64,000 nt of DNA from Thermococcus sp. LS1 (GTDB lineage Archaea; Methanobacteriota_B; Thermococci; Thermococcales; Thermococcaceae): the NCBI RefSeq assembly GCF_012027395.1, contig NZ_SNUJ01000005.1:1-64000 (forward strand). Reading direction: 5' to 3'. Shown piece after piece: positions 1 to 9,246 of the stretch. The notes under the pieces are model-generated. The model was not told where the DNA came from, did not search any database, and saw only the letters and a program-made list of their open reading frames with translations. The position numbers were made by a program, and so were the translations under genes. Positions within the stretch are counted from its first letter, which is position 1. Each line of letters starts with the position of its first letter.

Positions 1-1667
1 ATGAGCGGAGCATCGGCGACGCTGTAGCCCTTGAGCATCTCTGGAACGGCGGGCAAGTTGTTGTAAGTCGGCGCCCTGACCTTCCAGCGATAGACCTTGT
101 TCTTCCTGTCGGTCATGACGTAGTGGACAAGCTCGCCGCGATGGGCCTCGGTGAAGCCAAGTGCTTCTTCGTACTCCGGCAACTTGCCAATGGGAGTGAA
201 TATTTCCCCACCCGGCATCTGGTCGATGAGCTGCTCCACAATCCAGATGCTCTCGAAGAGCTCGTCCATCCTGACGAGAACTCTTGCTAAGACATCGCCT
301 TCCTTATAAACCGGTACCTTGAAGTCCACCTCGTTGTAAGCCATCGCTGTCTTGGTCGCTTGGTCAAGTCTGGTGTCTATTTTTCTCCCGCTGGCACGAG
401 CCGTTGGACCGAGGACCGAATATACCTTGGCGACCTTATAGGACAATATTCCAACGCCTTCCACTCTTTTGATAAACGTGTTAGTGTTCAGGGATATATC
501 TATGAACTTTTTCACCTCCTCACGTATCTGCCTGACGACCTTAGGCACTTCCTCCTTGCGATAGTCGAGCAGATCTCTCCTTACGCCGCCGACGATGTTC
601 ATTCCATATTGCTTTCTATTGCCAGTCAAACGCTCCATGAGCCACATAACAGGTTCTCTGATGCGCCATGAATGCATAAATCCAGTATCATAGCCAACGA
701 GGTGAGCAGCAATTCCGGCCCACAGAAGATGATTATGAATTCTCTCAAGCTCGAGGAGTAGAGTTCTTATGTACCTAGCTCTGTCTGGTATTTCAACGTC
801 AGCCAAGCGCTCAATCGCCATAGCATAAGATACTGAGTGCTGGTAGCCGCAGATGCCACAGACTCTCTCGGCAAGGAAGAGCACCTGATTGTAGGTCAGC
901 CTTCCCTCTCCTATCTTCTCGATTCCCCTGTGGGAGTAGAAACCCCGATAATCAACGTCAACTATTTCCTCACCCTTCACGAAAAGCCTGAAGTGAGCAG
1001 GCTCTTCAATACCCATGTGGACGGGACCCATCGGGACAAGGCAAGTTCCCTCGGGACCATCCTTGAACTCTGTATTCGGCTCAGTTATGGGCGAGTAGCG
1101 ATAATCCATGTCCTTCCTGAGCGGGTAAACACCCTCCGGCCAGTCCTCCGGCAGGACGAGTCTCCTTGGATCGGGATGGCCTATTGGTTTGAAACCGAGA
1201 AGATCCTTTACTTCCCTCTCTATCCACAGTGCTGCCGGAAGCTTCGCAGCGACGCCTGAGAAGCTCGGATCGTCCTCGGGTATATATGTCTTCAGGAAGA
1301 CGTAGTAGTTCCTGTCCATGTTGAAAGGTTCAACCTGGACGTTCAGGAGGGGCATGTAAATGAACTTTCCATTAAGAGGTCTTTCATCGGTTCCGATAGC
1401 AGTAGAAAAGTGTGTCTCCTTGAACTTCGGATGGTTATGCCACCAGAGCACGGCCTCTGGAAGGACTTCCATATCTATCACGAACTGATACTGGCCGTAG
1501 CTCATCCTCTTACATTCGCGTATATGTTCCTTAAAGGTCTCATAAAACTCGCTGAGACCTTCCCTCTCGGAGAGTATCTCATCGACGTTAGCTTCCTTGC
1601 AGTGGCCCCTCTCACGGACCCTGTACTCAAACTCAAAGTGAGCTTCCAAATCTTTAGTCTTAACCAT
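1..1667 (-). CDS. Group 4 [NiFe] hydrogenase large subunit, NuoC-NuoD/HycE-like (partial)
   Basis: This is the catalytic large subunit of a membrane-bound energy-conserving hydrogenase of the formate hydrogenlyase type. The frame runs open from an ATG at 1667 to the window edge, so about 555 residues are present and the C-terminus is missing. The first ~150 residues resemble the 30-kDa NuoC subunit; the rest resembles NuoD/HycE. Near residue 268 the motif RVCGICG supplies the first Cys pair that ligates the NiFe centre. The second Cys pair, near the C-terminus in this family, would lie outside the window. It starts two bases after the stop of the NuoH-like gene, so it belongs to the same operon. 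The small subunit and remaining hydrogenase genes are expected beyond position 1. Confidence 0.9.
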   Translation of the reverse strand, partial: MVKTKDLEAHFEFEYRVRERGHCKEANVDEILSEREGLSEFYETFKEHIRECKRMSYGQYQFVIDMEVLPEAVLWWHNHPKFKETHFSTAIGTDERPLNGKFIYMPLLNVQVEPFNMDRNYYVFLKTYIPEDDPSFSGVAAKLPAALWIEREVKDLLGFKPIGHPDPRRLVLPEDWPEGVYPLRKDMDYRYSPITEPNTEFKDGPEGTCLVPMGPVHMGIEEPAHFRLFVKGEEIVDVDYRGFYSHRGIEKIGEGRLTYNQVLFLAERVCGICGYQHSVSYAMAIERLADVEIPDRARYIRTLLLELERIHNHLLWAGIAAHLVGYDTGFMHSWRIREPVMWLMERLTGNRKQYGMNIVGGVRRDLLDYRKEEVPKVVRQIREEVKKFIDISLNTNTFIKRVEGVGILSYKVAKVYSVLGPTARASGRKIDTRLDQATKTAMAYNEVDFKVPVYKEGDVLARVLVRMDELFESIWIVEQLIDQMPGGEIFTPIGKLPEYEEALGFTEAHRGELVHYVMTDRKNKVYRWKVRAPTYNNLPAVPEMLKGYSVADAPL

Positions 1668-1668
1668 T

Positions 1669-2589
1669 TTACCACCCCATAAACGCTATTGCGAGTATTA
1701 TCATACCTGCGAAGAACATTCTAACGTTCATCTTGACCACATGATCAATCCTGAGCCTTGCGTTAGTTGCCTCAAGCACCGCTATTATTGGGTAGAACGC
1801 TATTGTTAGCAGGAACTGCAGTGCTAGCACGAGAGCTCCTTTTTCGGGTGTGTCTATCTGCCCAAGCCATGGGAGGATTAGCAGGCTGACAAAGAACCAC
1901 AACAGGGTGAAGCGTTTGATGTAGATTGCATAGTAGAACACTCCGAGGAGCCTTCCGCTATACTCCCCAAGTGGCCCACCTATGACTTCTTGCTCAGCCT
2001 CGGCTATATTGAAGGGTACGAACCCACTCTCAACATAGAGCGCGTAGGCGAGGAGTATATAGGTTAGTAACACCGACGGAGTAAGGTGAAGATTTGCTAT
2101 TATGCCAGAGATGCTGAGCGAGCCCGCATTATAGGCGAGGACTCCGTAGAGTACAGCTATTAACGGCTCAACAGTTAGGGCTATCTGCATTTCCCTGGCT
2201 GAACCAAGATGACTGAAAGCGTTCTGGACGGTCAAGCCTGCAAGGATGAGGAATATACTGACCATCATCATAACATAGAAGAACACTACTAGATTGAAGC
2301 CGAAGTCCACCAGCACGACATTGCCGTAGGGGAGGAGAAGGGCAGCGGAGATTGCAGAGACAAGGGCAAGATATGGTGCCCACGTGAACAGGGCGCTGGA
2401 TGTTGGTCTAACCGATGGAAGTGCGAAAAGCTTCTGGAGGTCATACCAGGTCTGACTGAGCGGAGGCCCTCTCCTGTACTGGAGCCTAGCCTTGACCCTT
2501 CTCGCAATACCGTCAAGATATGGTGGCAGAAAGAGCAGAATGAGAATACCAACAAGGCCGAACCCAAGTTTGATTATGTCTATTTTCAT
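1669..2589 (-). CDS. Hydrogenase membrane subunit, NuoH/HycD-like
   Basis: An integral membrane protein of about 306 residues with roughly eight hydrophobic segments, resembling HycD/HyfC and NuoH. It anchors the hydrogenase large and small subunits to the membrane and forms part of the ion path. Family signs include the N-terminal stretch RVKARLQYRRGPP and the acidic loop around EAEQEVIGGPLGEYSGR. I chose the ATG at 2589 because GAGGTGGGG lies just upstream; a GTG nine bases earlier is also in frame. The gene sits tightly between the 665-residue antiporter-like gene and the large subunit gene. Confidence 0.9.
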   Translation of the reverse strand: MKIDIIKLGFGLVGILILLFLPPYLDGIARRVKARLQYRRGPPLSQTWYDLQKLFALPSVRPTSSALFTWAPYLALVSAISAALLLPYGNVVLVDFGFNLVVFFYVMMMVSIFLILAGLTVQNAFSHLGSAREMQIALTVEPLIAVLYGVLAYNAGSLSISGIIANLHLTPSVLLTYILLAYALYVESGFVPFNIAEAEQEVIGGPLGEYSGRLLGVFYYAIYIKRFTLLWFFVSLLILPWLGQIDTPEKGALVLALQFLLTIAFYPIIAVLEATNARLRIDHVVKMNVRMFFAGMIILAIAFMGW

Positions 2590-2599
2590 CTTCCCCACC

Positions 2600-4597
2600 T
2601 CATAGTACCATTAGGATACCGATTATCGCTCCCACAACTATCAGGGCGAGCACCACGAAAGTTCCGAGCCTAAGTCCTGGGAGAATGTCCCTGACTATTC
2701 TGAGGAGCCTTATAAGCGGCTTGAATGTCTCCTCATCAATGTAGAGCAACTGTTCCTTTCTAAGGTCTGATAAGCTCTCAACATCCGTGTACGGTGTGTC
2801 AACAATCTTAACGAAGTAGCTCGCCACCCATATGTAGGCTCTGACAATATAGTGAATTATCTCCTCTCCGAGGCTGTAAAACCAGTCACCGAAGCGGTAG
2901 AAAGAGCCTATCTTCTCCTCATACTTGAGATAGTAGCCCTCTGCGGTTATCCTATACTCATCGGTATCGAGTTCCGTTGAACCACAATCCCAAGGCTTTG
3001 CTGTCTTGCCATACTCTGGTTTGAAGCTCAGGTACAGCCCGAGAGCAAGGACGCCGAAGAGCACCACGAAGAGCACTGGCGAGAATAACACCGAGCCAAA
3101 GCCTATCTTGTAGATGTTGTCCGTAAGTGGAGCGCTAAAGGGTTCGTTGAGTATCGGAGTTACAAGCTTCGGAAAGATACCTATAACGAGTGTAAGTCCG
3201 GCCAAAATCCACTGGCCGGCGAGCATTCCCACTGGAACCTCCTTTACAGTCGCATACTTTTTCATCTCACCACCAAACTGGGCACCGTAGAACTTTACGA
3301 AAGAGGCAAGCGTTGCAGCGCTTATGAACGCGGCGAGCACTGCACCAACAGCAAGAATGAAGCTCTTTGACTGGTAGCCTGCCACATATATAAGCCATTT
3401 ACTTATGAATCCATTGAAGGGTGGGATTCCGGCTATCGCAAGTGATGAGAAGAGCGCAGCAAGAGCGGTCCACTTCATGTACTTTCCAAGGCCACCAAGC
3501 TCATTTAGGTTAAAGGTTCCGGTTCTATATTCAACTGCTCCAGCCGAGAGGAAGAGCGAGGACTTAAAGATTGCGTGATTGAATGCGTGGAAGACACCAG
3601 CAAATGCTCCAAGAGCACCAACTTGGGCGAGGGTACCGCCCTTTGGTATCAGAGCCATTCCTATGCCGATTCCAAGCCAAATGTAACCCATCTGACCAAT
3701 GCTGTGGTAGGCAAGAAGTCGCTTTGCGTTAGTCTCCCTGAGGGCGTAGAGCGTTCCAACGGTAAGGGTAATGGCTCCGAGAACTGCAATCAGTAAGCCA
3801 AGGGTTGAACTGTCTCCTATGAGCCTCCAGATAAGAGCTATCAGCCCATAAATGGCGACCTTCTCCATGGCTCCGGCTATAATAGCTGAAACACTGCTCG
3901 GTGCTGCCCTGTAGGTCTCAGCGACCCAGAAGTGGAACGGAACTATCCCCGCCTTGGTCATGAACGCCAGCAGAAAGAGACCATAGAGGACTATCTTCGT
4001 GCTTTCTGGGGCAGTTGCAAGAGCAACGTGAATATTTCCAAAGGTGAGCTTCTCAAAGCTCCCCACAAGGGAGTAGGTGGTACCGAGGGCGAGGAAGAGA
4101 GGTATTGTATCGAAGAAATGCATTGTGATGTAGTACTTGACACTCACTCCAACATCCCTTGCCTTTTCACTGGAGAATACCAGTATAAACGAACTAAGAG
4201 TCATAAGCTCCCAACCTATGACAAAATACTCCATGCCGTCTACGGTGACGATTAGAACCATCGAGGCGAGAAAAGTATTGTATGCTATCGCGTAGACCCA
4301 TCCTTTGCCTTTGTTTTCAAAGATGTCCATGTAGCTTATCGCATAGAGGGAAGTTGCAATTCCAACGAGACCTATGATCAGCAGAAAGATATTCGAGAGG
4401 CCCGTTATGTTAAGGGAGACCCCAAATAGATCGACTCTCTGGGGGCCGTTGGTGTACACCTTGTAGGTCTCCCCAAGTACTGCGAGAGAGCCGATGAACG
4501 CCATGAAGCTTGAGGCCTTGACGGCAGTTTTATAGTCTGTCACGAACCCAAAAAGGCCGCCAATTATGAAGGCAATAATTGCATATTTGAGAAACAT
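2600..4597 (-). CDS. Antiporter-like hydrogenase subunit (HycC/HyfB, NuoL family), 665 aa
   Basis: A large polytopic membrane protein of the Mrp/NuoL/M/N antiporter family. It carries the conserved core (WELMTLSSFILV near residue 130, a second Lys-bearing helix near AFMTKAGIVPFHFW, and HAFNHAIFKSSLF) that makes ion-translocating half-channels. The C-terminal ~150 residues form a longer tail like that of HycC/HyfB. In formate hydrogenlyases this subunit pumps H+ or Na+ while electrons pass to the hydrogenase. The start at 4597 follows GGGTGATGTGAA. It lies seven bases from the preceding gene, within the operon. Confidence 0.9.
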   Translation of the reverse strand: MFLKYAIIAFIIGGLFGFVTDYKTAVKASSFMAFIGSLAVLGETYKVYTNGPQRVDLFGVSLNITGLSNIFLLIIGLVGIATSLYAISYMDIFENKGKGWVYAIAYNTFLASMVLIVTVDGMEYFVIGWELMTLSSFILVFSSEKARDVGVSVKYYITMHFFDTIPLFLALGTTYSLVGSFEKLTFGNIHVALATAPESTKIVLYGLFLLAFMTKAGIVPFHFWVAETYRAAPSSVSAIIAGAMEKVAIYGLIALIWRLIGDSSTLGLLIAVLGAITLTVGTLYALRETNAKRLLAYHSIGQMGYIWLGIGIGMALIPKGGTLAQVGALGAFAGVFHAFNHAIFKSSLFLSAGAVEYRTGTFNLNELGGLGKYMKWTALAALFSSLAIAGIPPFNGFISKWLIYVAGYQSKSFILAVGAVLAAFISAATLASFVKFYGAQFGGEMKKYATVKEVPVGMLAGQWILAGLTLVIGIFPKLVTPILNEPFSAPLTDNIYKIGFGSVLFSPVLFVVLFGVLALGLYLSFKPEYGKTAKPWDCGSTELDTDEYRITAEGYYLKYEEKIGSFYRFGDWFYSLGEEIIHYIVRAYIWVASYFVKIVDTPYTDVESLSDLRKEQLLYIDEETFKPLIRLLRIVRDILPGLRLGTFVVLALIVVGAIIGILMVL

Positions 4598-4603
4598 TTC
4601 ACA

Positions 4604-6040
4604 TCACCCTATGAATCCTATCTTCATAACAACATCTAGTGTAATCCATGGACTTACCATGCCTATGATTACCAGTGTTATCATTACTACCTTCATGAGC
4701 GTTGATTCGTGAATTTCGCTGACTGGTTGTGGCGCACCGAAGAAAATTTCCTTGAACCAAAGGAGCACAACCACAAGGAATATCGCCGCATCAAAGAGAA
4801 CAACGCCAGGGAAGAGCCATGATGCAATACCCTGGGCATGTCTAGTACTCATGATTGTGAATGCCTTGCTAAAGAACAGACCAAGGGGCAGGATACCTGC
4901 AAGGCCAAGGAAGCTGAGAAACCAGGCAACACTTGCCCATGGGAGGCTATGCCTTGTTCCCCTGATCTTCTCGAGGTCTGTCGTTCCAAAAGCGTAGGCA
5001 AAGGTTCCGATGCTCATGAATGCAAGGGCCTTAACGAGAGTGTGATTGACAACCTGATAAAGCGCTATCTGCAGACCAACTTTGTGGCCGAGAAGTGCAT
5101 ATGCGAGGGTTATGTAAGCAACGCCTATCTGTGCTATCGTAGAATAGGCTAAGAGTCTCTTGCCATCCTTCTGGAGCGGATAGTAGATCATCATGAGCAG
5201 TATCAGGACAACGGTGAGTGAGCCTAAAAGCCAGAACTCGTTCCTGCCAGGGTTCATGTACTGGATGACCCTGAAAAGCATGAAGCTCCCAAGAGGAACT
5301 ATTGATGCAGAGTGAATGTAAGCAGATGCCGGAACCGGACCGATCGTTGTATCTGGCAACCAAGAATAGAAGAACAACTGTGAACTCATCGCCAGCGCGG
5401 CAAATATTATGATTGTGAAGGTTGTGTCCTTGGTAAACTGATTAATGCCCTCCATCTTAGCAAACTCCTGATTTTCACTAAGGAGTGCAATGGCAACGAG
5501 AAGAAGTACAACCGCAAGGTTGAGTACAAGGAACGCCTTGATGGCATTACTCTTTGCATTTCCGTAAAAATTCACAAGGTGGAGAAGAGCTATTGCCATG
5601 AGCTCAAGGAAGACGAGGAACTGAACGAGGTTTGTGCTGTAGATAAATGTCATTGTTGAACCCATAAGTAGTCCGAGAAAAGCATAGAACTTCCCTTTTC
5701 CACTTTCAAGGGGGAACTGTCTGTTTGATGGACCCATGTAGTCTGCTGCATAGAGAACGAGTAAAAATCCTGTTAGAATCGAGATAAACCCCATCATAAC
5801 AGAGGCAACGTCAACGTTGAGGCCAAAGATCTCTCCAAGGTTTTCCACGCGGACATAAAAGTAGTGGTAGACATTCTCTGCCCCAGTCTGGAAAAAAGCA
5901 TAGAGGCCGTAGCTGTTTATGAGCAGAGCAAGAGCAATTATTATTGCCGCAGAAGTGTCTGCAGTTCTACCTTCCATCTTGTAGAGCAAAAGTAGCATGA
6001 AGGGCAACAACACCGATGCAAGGAATATTTCGCCGTTCAC
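4604..6040 (-). CDS. Antiporter-like hydrogenase subunit (NuoM/HyfF family), 478 aa
   Basis: A second antiporter-family membrane subunit of 478 residues with about 14 hydrophobic segments. Conserved features are the glutamate helix LVFLELMAIALLHLV, the helix around SWLPDTTIGPVPASAYIHSAS and the lysine helix YQVVNHTLVKALAFMSIG. A second antiporter-like subunit beside the HycC-like one suggests two ion half-channels in the complex. The start is a GTG with GGTGA four bases upstream. The 101-bp gap before it carries a T-run on the minus strand and a TATA-like stretch, so partial separation from fdhA and the ferredoxin gene is possible. Confidence 0.88.
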   Translation of the reverse strand: MNGEIFLASVLLPFMLLLLYKMEGRTADTSAAIIIALALLINSYGLYAFFQTGAENVYHYFYVRVENLGEIFGLNVDVASVMMGFISILTGFLLVLYAADYMGPSNRQFPLESGKGKFYAFLGLLMGSTMTFIYSTNLVQFLVFLELMAIALLHLVNFYGNAKSNAIKAFLVLNLAVVLLLVAIALLSENQEFAKMEGINQFTKDTTFTIIIFAALAMSSQLFFYSWLPDTTIGPVPASAYIHSASIVPLGSFMLFRVIQYMNPGRNEFWLLGSLTVVLILLMMIYYPLQKDGKRLLAYSTIAQIGVAYITLAYALLGHKVGLQIALYQVVNHTLVKALAFMSIGTFAYAFGTTDLEKIRGTRHSLPWASVAWFLSFLGLAGILPLGLFFSKAFTIMSTRHAQGIASWLFPGVVLFDAAIFLVVVLLWFKEIFFGAPQPVSEIHESTLMKVVMITLVIIGMVSPWITLDVVMKIGFIG

Positions 6041-6141
6041 ACTTCATCACCCAATTGTTTTAAACCTGTGGTTTTCATTGAAAAAGAAAAATACACTGAT
6101 CTCCTCCTGCCCTAAAGAACGAGGGTTGTGGAAAATGAAGA

Positions 6142-6639
6142 TCAGAGCACGAGGAGAGCATTTTCTCCCTTTCCCCTCTTCGCTGAGCTCTTCAGGTTCG
6201 CAACTATTTTTCCTTCTCTGGCCCAGAGGACATCGTTTATGTCGCCGTACTTGAGGGCCTCAGTTGGACACGCTGAGACACAGGCAGGGAGAAGACCTTT
6301 TGCCCTTCTCCCAGCACAGAGCGCACACTTGTCCATAATCTTGTTAGCTTCATCTAGCTTTGGAACACCAAATGGACATGCAACTGCACACATGAGACAG
6401 CCGATACACTTGAGGGGGTCGAGAACGACTGCGCCATCATCGTCCTTGGAGAGCGCGTTAACTGGACACACTTCCATACATGGAGCCTTTTCACAGTGGC
6501 GGCAATTGAAGGCGACGCTGGTCAAGTCAGGGAACTCAAAAACCCTAATTTTTGCTTCGCCATTGATTACTTCACATGCTACTTCACAGGCTTTGCAGGC
6601 AATGCAGCGCTTGAAATCGATAAATATCTTCTTGCTCAT
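6142..6639 (-). CDS. 4Fe-4S polyferredoxin electron-transfer subunit (HycB/HydN-like)
   Basis: A 165-residue iron-sulfur protein with four Cys clusters: CIACKACEVAC near residue 14, CRHCEKAPCMEVC near 47, CIGCLMCAVAC near 79, and CALCAGRRAKGLLPACVSAC near 105. This is the pattern of the HycB/HydN/CooF family, which passes electrons from the molybdopterin subunit to the hydrogenase. It is soluble and has no signal peptide. It begins six bases after the stop of the molybdopterin gene, so the two are co-transcribed. The C-terminal tail beyond the last cluster is short. Confidence 0.93.
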   Translation of the reverse strand: MSKKIFIDFKRCIACKACEVACEVINGEAKIRVFEFPDLTSVAFNCRHCEKAPCMEVCPVNALSKDDDGAVVLDPLKCIGCLMCAVACPFGVPKLDEANKIMDKCALCAGRRAKGLLPACVSACPTEALKYGDINDVLWAREGKIVANLKSSAKRGKGENALLVL

Positions 6640-6644
6640 TTAAA

Positions 6645-8711
6645 TCACCCCTCAACCTTGGAGATCCTACATGCGGCCGTCTTCAGCTCGGGCATCTCAA
6701 CGTACTTATCAAGCACATCTGCAGTCAAGTAGTTAAAGTCCCAGTGCCAGGGCATTGCTATTACCCCCTCCCTGATATTTGGAGTAACCTCTGCTCTGGC
6801 AGTTAGTGAGCCCCTCCTCGTCTCCACATTTACTAAATCCCCTGTTTTGATGCCCAACTTCGCCGCATCACTCACATTTATCATAACGAAAGGCTCTGGC
6901 CACCTCTTTTCGAGGCTCTTACTCCTGAAACTCCTGACTCCAGTACGGAACTGCCCAACCAACGTGAAGTTAGTAAGCCAGAATGGATACTCCTCGTCAG
7001 GCACTTCTCCAGGAGGCTCATAATCCACTGGAATTAAATGAGCTTTCCCATCTGGAGTCATGAACCCATCAAGGAACAGCCTCGTAGTCTCTGTCTTTTC
7101 ATCGGGGCACGGGAAGATGCAGCCTTCAATATTCTCTTTAAGCCTCTCCGGAGTGGCTCCTGCGAGTATGGGAACTGTCCGATTTATTTCCCGCAGTATA
7201 TCATCTACACTCGAATAGTTAAAGTACTCTCCAAGCCCCAATGCCCTAGCAACTTCAACTATTATCTGCCAATCTGGCTTGGCGTCTCCAGGAGGGTCTG
7301 CAGCTTTAAAACTTCTCTGGACTCTTCTTTCAAAACTCATTATTGTGCCTTCTTGCTCATACCATGCTGCAGCGGGGAGAACAATGTCCGCATACTGAGC
7401 AGTCTCGTTTGGGAAAACATCCTGAACCACAATAAACTCCGCTTTTTTCAGAGCTTCCCTGACAAATGCCGAGTTTGGAGCACCTTTTGCAGGGTTAACC
7501 CCCACTATGTATAACGCTTTAACCTTTCCTTCGTTGATGGCCTCTATTATCCTGAAGTATGTGAGCCCCGGTTTTCTCGGTATTTTGAAGCCCCAGATTT
7601 CTTCGATCCTCTTTACTTCTTCTTCATCTTCCACTGAGACTCTTCCTGGCAGCATATCACAATCAACGCCCATCATTGAGACTCCCATAGCGTTGTATGC
7701 ACCGGGTATTGCCCCAGACATCACTCCCTCCTTTCCAACGTACCCGCAGATAACAATGAGGGCTGCCAGTGCCATGTGAAGTAAAGTACCATTAGCATGC
7801 TGGGTTGAACCCATCTGCTGCAGTAATGCTCCCTTTCCCGCAGTTGCGAATGTTATTGCAGCTTTTTCAATTAATTCTGCCGGAACACCGCTGATCTTTT
7901 CTGCCCACTGTGGGGTGTACTGCTCAACTTTCTTTGCCAGCTCTTCAAAACCTTCAACTCTCTCAGCGATGAAGTCCTTGTCGTACAATTCATTTTTTAT
8001 TATCACATTGAGCATTGCCAAAGCAACTGCCAAATCAGTTCCGGGATATGGCTGAAGGTGGATGTCGGCGAACTTAGCAGTTTCGGTCTTCCTTGGGTCA
8101 ACAACAATTAACTTGGCTCCATTGTCCAGAACGGCCCTTTCAACATACTGCCCAAAGAACACTGGACTTGTTGCTGCGGGGTTATAACCCCAAATCAAGA
8201 TTGCTTTTGTTTTCGTTATGTCCTCAAACGGGTTTGTCAGAAATGGATTTCCGAGTATCTTCTGCTTGGCAAAGAACACTGTAGACTGACAGAATCTTCC
8301 GGGGTGCTCCACATTGTTCGTTCCCAGTGCTCTGGCCAGCTTTTGCAGAACATAATTTGCCTCCACTGATATCCTTTCAGTCCCCAAAAAAGCCAGTGCC
8401 TCCGGACCATATTTTTCTTTTATTTCTTTTAGTTTTTGAGCAATTTCTTTAATCGCTTCTTCCCAGCTGATCTCAACGAACTTTCCCTCTCCCCTTTCAC
8501 CAGCCCTCTTAAGAGGCTTCCTGAGCCTGTCTGGATGTCTAAGATACTGGAACGAAGCAACACCCTTTGGACAGAGCTTCCCCTTGTTGGGTATACCCGG
8601 GTGGTCGTAATCGAACTCGATTTTCTTGGGGTATCCATTGTCGTTTACTATATACAGCCTACATCCAACAGAACACCAAGCACAGACTACAGGCACAAGT
8701 TTTTCTGCCAT
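6645..8711 (-). CDS. Molybdopterin (bis-MGD) oxidoreductase, formate dehydrogenase alpha-like
   Basis: A 688-residue oxidoreductase of the DMSO-reductase superfamily, placed where the formate dehydrogenase H homologue sits in formate hydrogenlyase operons. The N-terminal 4Fe-4S site is C10, C13, C17 and C47. The candidate metal-ligand cysteine is C141 in GRFCQST, a plain Cys codon rather than UGA, so no selenocysteine is needed. By-eye alignment with E. coli FdhF puts Gln142 at the catalytic His141 position and a proline at Arg333 (segment GAIPGAYNAMG). Formate as substrate is inferred from gene context only; those two changes leave room for another substrate. The start at 8711 follows AGGGGTGATT and a TATA-like box near 8765. 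Confidence 0.82.
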   Translation of the reverse strand: MAEKLVPVVCAWCSVGCRLYIVNDNGYPKKIEFDYDHPGIPNKGKLCPKGVASFQYLRHPDRLRKPLKRAGERGEGKFVEISWEEAIKEIAQKLKEIKEKYGPEALAFLGTERISVEANYVLQKLARALGTNNVEHPGRFCQSTVFFAKQKILGNPFLTNPFEDITKTKAILIWGYNPAATSPVFFGQYVERAVLDNGAKLIVVDPRKTETAKFADIHLQPYPGTDLAVALAMLNVIIKNELYDKDFIAERVEGFEELAKKVEQYTPQWAEKISGVPAELIEKAAITFATAGKGALLQQMGSTQHANGTLLHMALAALIVICGYVGKEGVMSGAIPGAYNAMGVSMMGVDCDMLPGRVSVEDEEEVKRIEEIWGFKIPRKPGLTYFRIIEAINEGKVKALYIVGVNPAKGAPNSAFVREALKKAEFIVVQDVFPNETAQYADIVLPAAAWYEQEGTIMSFERRVQRSFKAADPPGDAKPDWQIIVEVARALGLGEYFNYSSVDDILREINRTVPILAGATPERLKENIEGCIFPCPDEKTETTRLFLDGFMTPDGKAHLIPVDYEPPGEVPDEEYPFWLTNFTLVGQFRTGVRSFRSKSLEKRWPEPFVMINVSDAAKLGIKTGDLVNVETRRGSLTARAEVTPNIREGVIAMPWHWDFNYLTADVLDKYVEMPELKTAACRISKVEG

Positions 8712-8730
8712 TGTCTAAATCACCCCTTAA

Positions 8731-8769
8731 TGACTAACTAGTCACTATAAGTTAGAACTTCTATTTAAA
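8731..8769 (-). promoter_or_regulatory. Promoter of the formate-hydrogenlyase-like operon with two palindromes
   Basis: On the minus strand a TATA-like TTTAAATA lies at 8762-8769, placing transcription start near 8738. Between it and the gene are two perfect short palindromes: AAGTT-AG-AACTT at 8749-8760 and TGACTA-AC-TAGTCA at 8731-8744, the latter across the predicted start. Their placement suits a repressor operator. Confidence 0.5.
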
Positions 8770-8824
8770 CATTCTCGCAACTTTTAGTGTTAAACTTTAA
8801 TGTATCTAATATATAAATTAGAAA

Positions 8825-8833
8825 CGTTTAAAA
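8825..8833 (+). promoter_or_regulatory. TATA box of the DsrE-family gene
   Basis: CGTTTAAAATG on the plus strand lies about 60 bases before the start codon and would start transcription near 8855. An AAACGTTT palindrome overlaps its upstream side at 8822-8829. Confidence 0.4.
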
Positions 8834-8886
8834 TGTCCATATTCTTTTACTGACGTATATGTAACTAGATGTCTGGGGTGACATCC

Positions 8887-9246
8887 ATGGAGAGTGATAA
8901 ACTGAAGGTCGTTTTCCATCTGGATCTTGATGATACACCAACACTGATGCTGGCGTTAAAATTCATAAACAATCTTTTCAAGGACGTTGGACAAGAAAAT
9001 GCTGAAGTTGCAGTTCTTGCCAATGCATTTGCTGTAAAACTCTTTGTCAAGGATTCCAACACGAAGTTCAAGGAGCAACTTGAAAATCTGCATAACTGGG
9101 GGGTTAAATTTTATGTCTGCAACAATGCACTAAATACACACTGCATTGACAAGTCCGCTATATTTGAATTCTGTGAAATAGTTCCGGCAGGAATAACAAA
9201 ACTAATAGAACTTCAAAAGGAAGGCTACGCATATGTTAAGACATGA
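8887..9246 (+). CDS. DsrE-family small protein
   Basis: A soluble protein of 119 residues resembling the DsrE/DsrF-like family (alpha/beta fold; sulfur-relay or redox-linked small proteins). The typical layout is seen: an N-terminal strand KVVFHLD, a middle strand AEVAVLANAFAVKLF, a variable helix, then VKFYVCNNAL and a C-terminal GITKLIELQKEGYAYVK. Cysteines occur in YVCNNAL, HCID and FCEIVP. I chose the ATG at 8887 because GGGGTGA precedes it by five bases; an in-frame ATG at 8869 lacks a site. It is divergent from the hydrogenase operon and shares its intergenic region. Its job is not known. Confidence 0.75.
   Translation: MESDKLKVVFHLDLDDTPTLMLALKFINNLFKDVGQENAEVAVLANAFAVKLFVKDSNTKFKEQLENLHNWGVKFYVCNNALNTHCIDKSAIFEFCEIVPAGITKLIELQKEGYAYVKT

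Noticed and set aside
6645-8711. Selenocysteine in the molybdopterin subunit
   Set aside because: The metal-ligand position is a plain Cys codon, and no in-frame TGA is present in this gene.
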